Source: an uncultured Ruminococcus sp.
GTDB taxonomy: Bacteria > Bacillota > Clostridia > Oscillospirales > Ruminococcaceae
NCBI GenBank assembly: GCA_900551505.1
Contig: URWK01000060.1
Span: 1 to 7,296, forward strand
Length of the DNA: 7,296 bases
Direction: 5' to 3'
Shown here: piece after piece, positions 6,284 through 7,296 of the stretch
Layout: each line of letters begins with the position of its first letter
Numbering within the stretch: position 1 is the stretch's first letter
Made by a program: the position numbers and the translations under genes
The notes under the pieces: generated by a model
What the model was told of the DNA's origin: nothing
The model's database searches: none
The model's input: only the letters and a program-made list of their open reading frames with translations

Positions 6284-6897
6284 GCATGGCATACGGAATA
6301 ATGATGGAAGACGCAGGTTTTCACTGGTATTATTCATTGCTTGCCAGCCTGACAATATATACAGGTGCGTTTCAATTTGTACTGATTACTTTTCTGAGCA
6401 GTGGGGCATCTCTGATAACTGTAGCGATTACAGCCTTTCTGATGAACAGCAGACAAGTATTTTACAGTCTTTCGTTTGTTTCGGAATTTCAGAAGATGGG
6501 AAGAAAGAAATGGTACATGGTTCACACGATGACCGATGAAACTTATGCTGTAAATTGTACCTTAAAAAAAGGTGAGCAGGACAGCAGGGATATTATGTTC
6601 CGGGTAGCACTGTTAAGCCGTTGCTACTGGATGATTGGGGCGGTGCTTGGCGGAATTATCGGGCAGTTGATACCTTTTGACCTTGAGGGAATAGATTTCT
6701 GTATGACGGCTTTGTTTGTGATTATCTTTATTGACCGGTGGGAGAAAAGCAATAATCATTTCCCTGCAATAGCCGGAATAATTGTTTCTGTAATATGTTT
6801 AATTATCTTCGGGGAAACGCTTTTTATGTTGCCGTCACTTATAATTGTGTCGGGAATACTTGTGCTTAGGAACAGTTTACAGGAGAAAAAGCCATGA
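6265..6897 (+). CDS. azlC: AzlC-family branched-chain amino acid exporter subunit (main frame, 5' end frameshifted)
   Basis: AzlC is the large membrane subunit of the AzlCD exporter for branched-chain amino acids and their analogues. The open frame gives 210 residues from a GTG that is only formal; the natural start is in the preceding frame at 6206. Seen: 'FFVSMAYGIMMEDAGFHWYY', the family motifs 'IYTGAFQFVLITF', 'NSRQVFYSLSFVSEFQ' and 'TDETYAV', and about five to six hydrophobic segments ending near residue 200. Only the 20-odd N-terminal residues are displaced. The stop overlaps the azlD ATG (ATGA), the usual coupled arrangement. The gene probably shares the promoter at 4940-4968. As read, no full-length product is made without frameshifting, so it is either a homopolymer sequencing error, a decaying gene or a recoded one. 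Confidence 0.8.
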   Translation: MQLFFVSMAYGIMMEDAGFHWYYSLLASLTIYTGAFQFVLITFLSSGASLITVAITAFLMNSRQVFYSLSFVSEFQKMGRKKWYMVHTMTDETYAVNCTLKKGEQDSRDIMFRVALLSRCYWMIGAVLGGIIGQLIPFDLEGIDFCMTALFVIIFIDRWEKSNNHFPAIAGIIVSVICLIIFGETLFMLPSLIIVSGILVLRNSLQEKKP

Positions 6898-7214
6898 AAG
6901 GAATAGTTATCACAATACTTATTTCTGCGGCAATTACTTTTCTGATAAGAGCTTTACCGTCTATATTCTTCAACGGGAGCAGGCAAATGTCCGAAAAAGT
7001 CAGAAAGCTTGGGTAAGTTCTGCCATCTGCGATAATGGCGGTGTTAATTGTTTATTGCCTGAAAGACAGCGAAATTTCCTCGAAACTGTTGTGCAAACTT
7101 GTAGCGGTTGTGGCTGTGGCAATAACTTACAAATGAAAACACAACACACTTATAAGTATTCTTATCGGGACTTTGTGTTATATGTTGCTCATAAGGGGAG
7201 TTCTGCTCTTTTGA
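6894..7214 (+). pseudogene. azlD: azlD, small AzlCD exporter subunit, with two in-frame nonsense codons
   Basis: AzlD is the small membrane partner of AzlC. ATG at 6894 overlaps the azlC stop, with AGGAG 8 bases ahead. The frame reads 40 residues ('MKGIVITILISAAITFLIRA' onward, ending 'KVRKLG'), then TAA at 7014 where the family usually has Lys before 'VLPSAIMAVLIVYCLKD'. It continues to 'VAVAITYK', meets TGA at 7134 where Trp is usual, then 'KHNTLISILIGTLCYMLL' and a natural stop at 7212. Read through, it is 106 residues, a normal AzlD length with the family motifs in order. Each stop is explained by a single base change (AAA to TAA, TGG to TGA). The contig edge follows directly, so sequencing error is a real alternative to decay. 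Confidence 0.75.
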
Positions 7215-7296
7215 AGTTAATGGGGGCGGGGGGGGGGGGGGGGCGGGCGGGGCGGGCGCGGGGGCGGCCGGGGGGGGTGGGCCGAGGGCGCGCGGG
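7215..7296. other. poly-G/GC-rich contig edge, likely artefact
   Basis: Composition changes abruptly from AT-rich to almost pure G with scattered C from about 7221 onward, including a run of about 15 G. Nothing coding or structured is visible. Such tails are common at low-quality ends of short-read assemblies, so this is probably not genomic sequence. Confidence 0.75.

Noticed and set aside
7134..7136. TGA read as Trp (alternative genetic code)
   Set aside because: The sigma factor gene and azlC both end naturally at TGA with start-stop overlaps, and azlD also carries a TAA that such recoding would not explain.

Overview
The window looks like a short contig from a low-GC, Gram-positive gut or rumen Firmicute, probably a Ruminococcus-like member of the Clostridia. 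This is inferred from a cohesin-type domain, a BIG2 domain with Thr/Pro-rich linkers in a surface D,D-carboxypeptidase, strong AGGAGG-type ribosome binding sites, sigma-A promoters with 17-bp spacers, and TTG/GTG start codons. The species cannot be fixed from the sequence alone. Both outer edges (about 1-119 and 7215-7296) are homopolymer-rich and look like poor assembly edges.

Left half, minus strand (3063 down to 120): a three-gene run transcribed leftwards. It starts with an HI0933/BaiN-type flavoprotein. Eight bases later comes an ECF sigma factor with a TTG start. Its TGA overlaps the ATG of the last gene, a single-pass membrane protein with a cytoplasmic N-terminus, a long Ser/Thr/Asn/Asp-rich linker and a cohesin-like domain outside the cell. 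The last two form a credible sigma factor / membrane anti-sigma pair whose sensor is a cohesin fold. This is the most unusual content of the window.

Middle, plus strand (3183-4935): a divergent intergenic region holds two well-formed promoters that share a 13-bp direct repeat over their -35 boxes. The rightward one drives a small DtxR/MntR-family metalloregulator, followed 58 bases later by a membrane-anchored VanY-family D,D-carboxypeptidase with a BIG2 domain. A strong intrinsic terminator closes this unit.

Right part, plus strand (4940-7214): a consensus promoter precedes a leader of about 100 nt that contains a second terminator-like hairpin, a possible attenuator. Next is a rhodanese-TtcA fusion, a sulfurtransferase joined to a PP-loop tRNA-thiolation-type enzyme. 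Overlapping its 3' end is an azlCD pair for branched-chain amino acid export that is broken as read: azlC has a -1 frameshift at a T6-G run, and azlD has two in-frame nonsense codons. The damage lies close to the poor contig edge, so sequencing error competes with real gene decay, and for azlC with programmed frameshifting.

No RNA genes, CRISPR arrays, insertion sequences or phage genes were seen. No gene-free stretch exceeds 300 bases.
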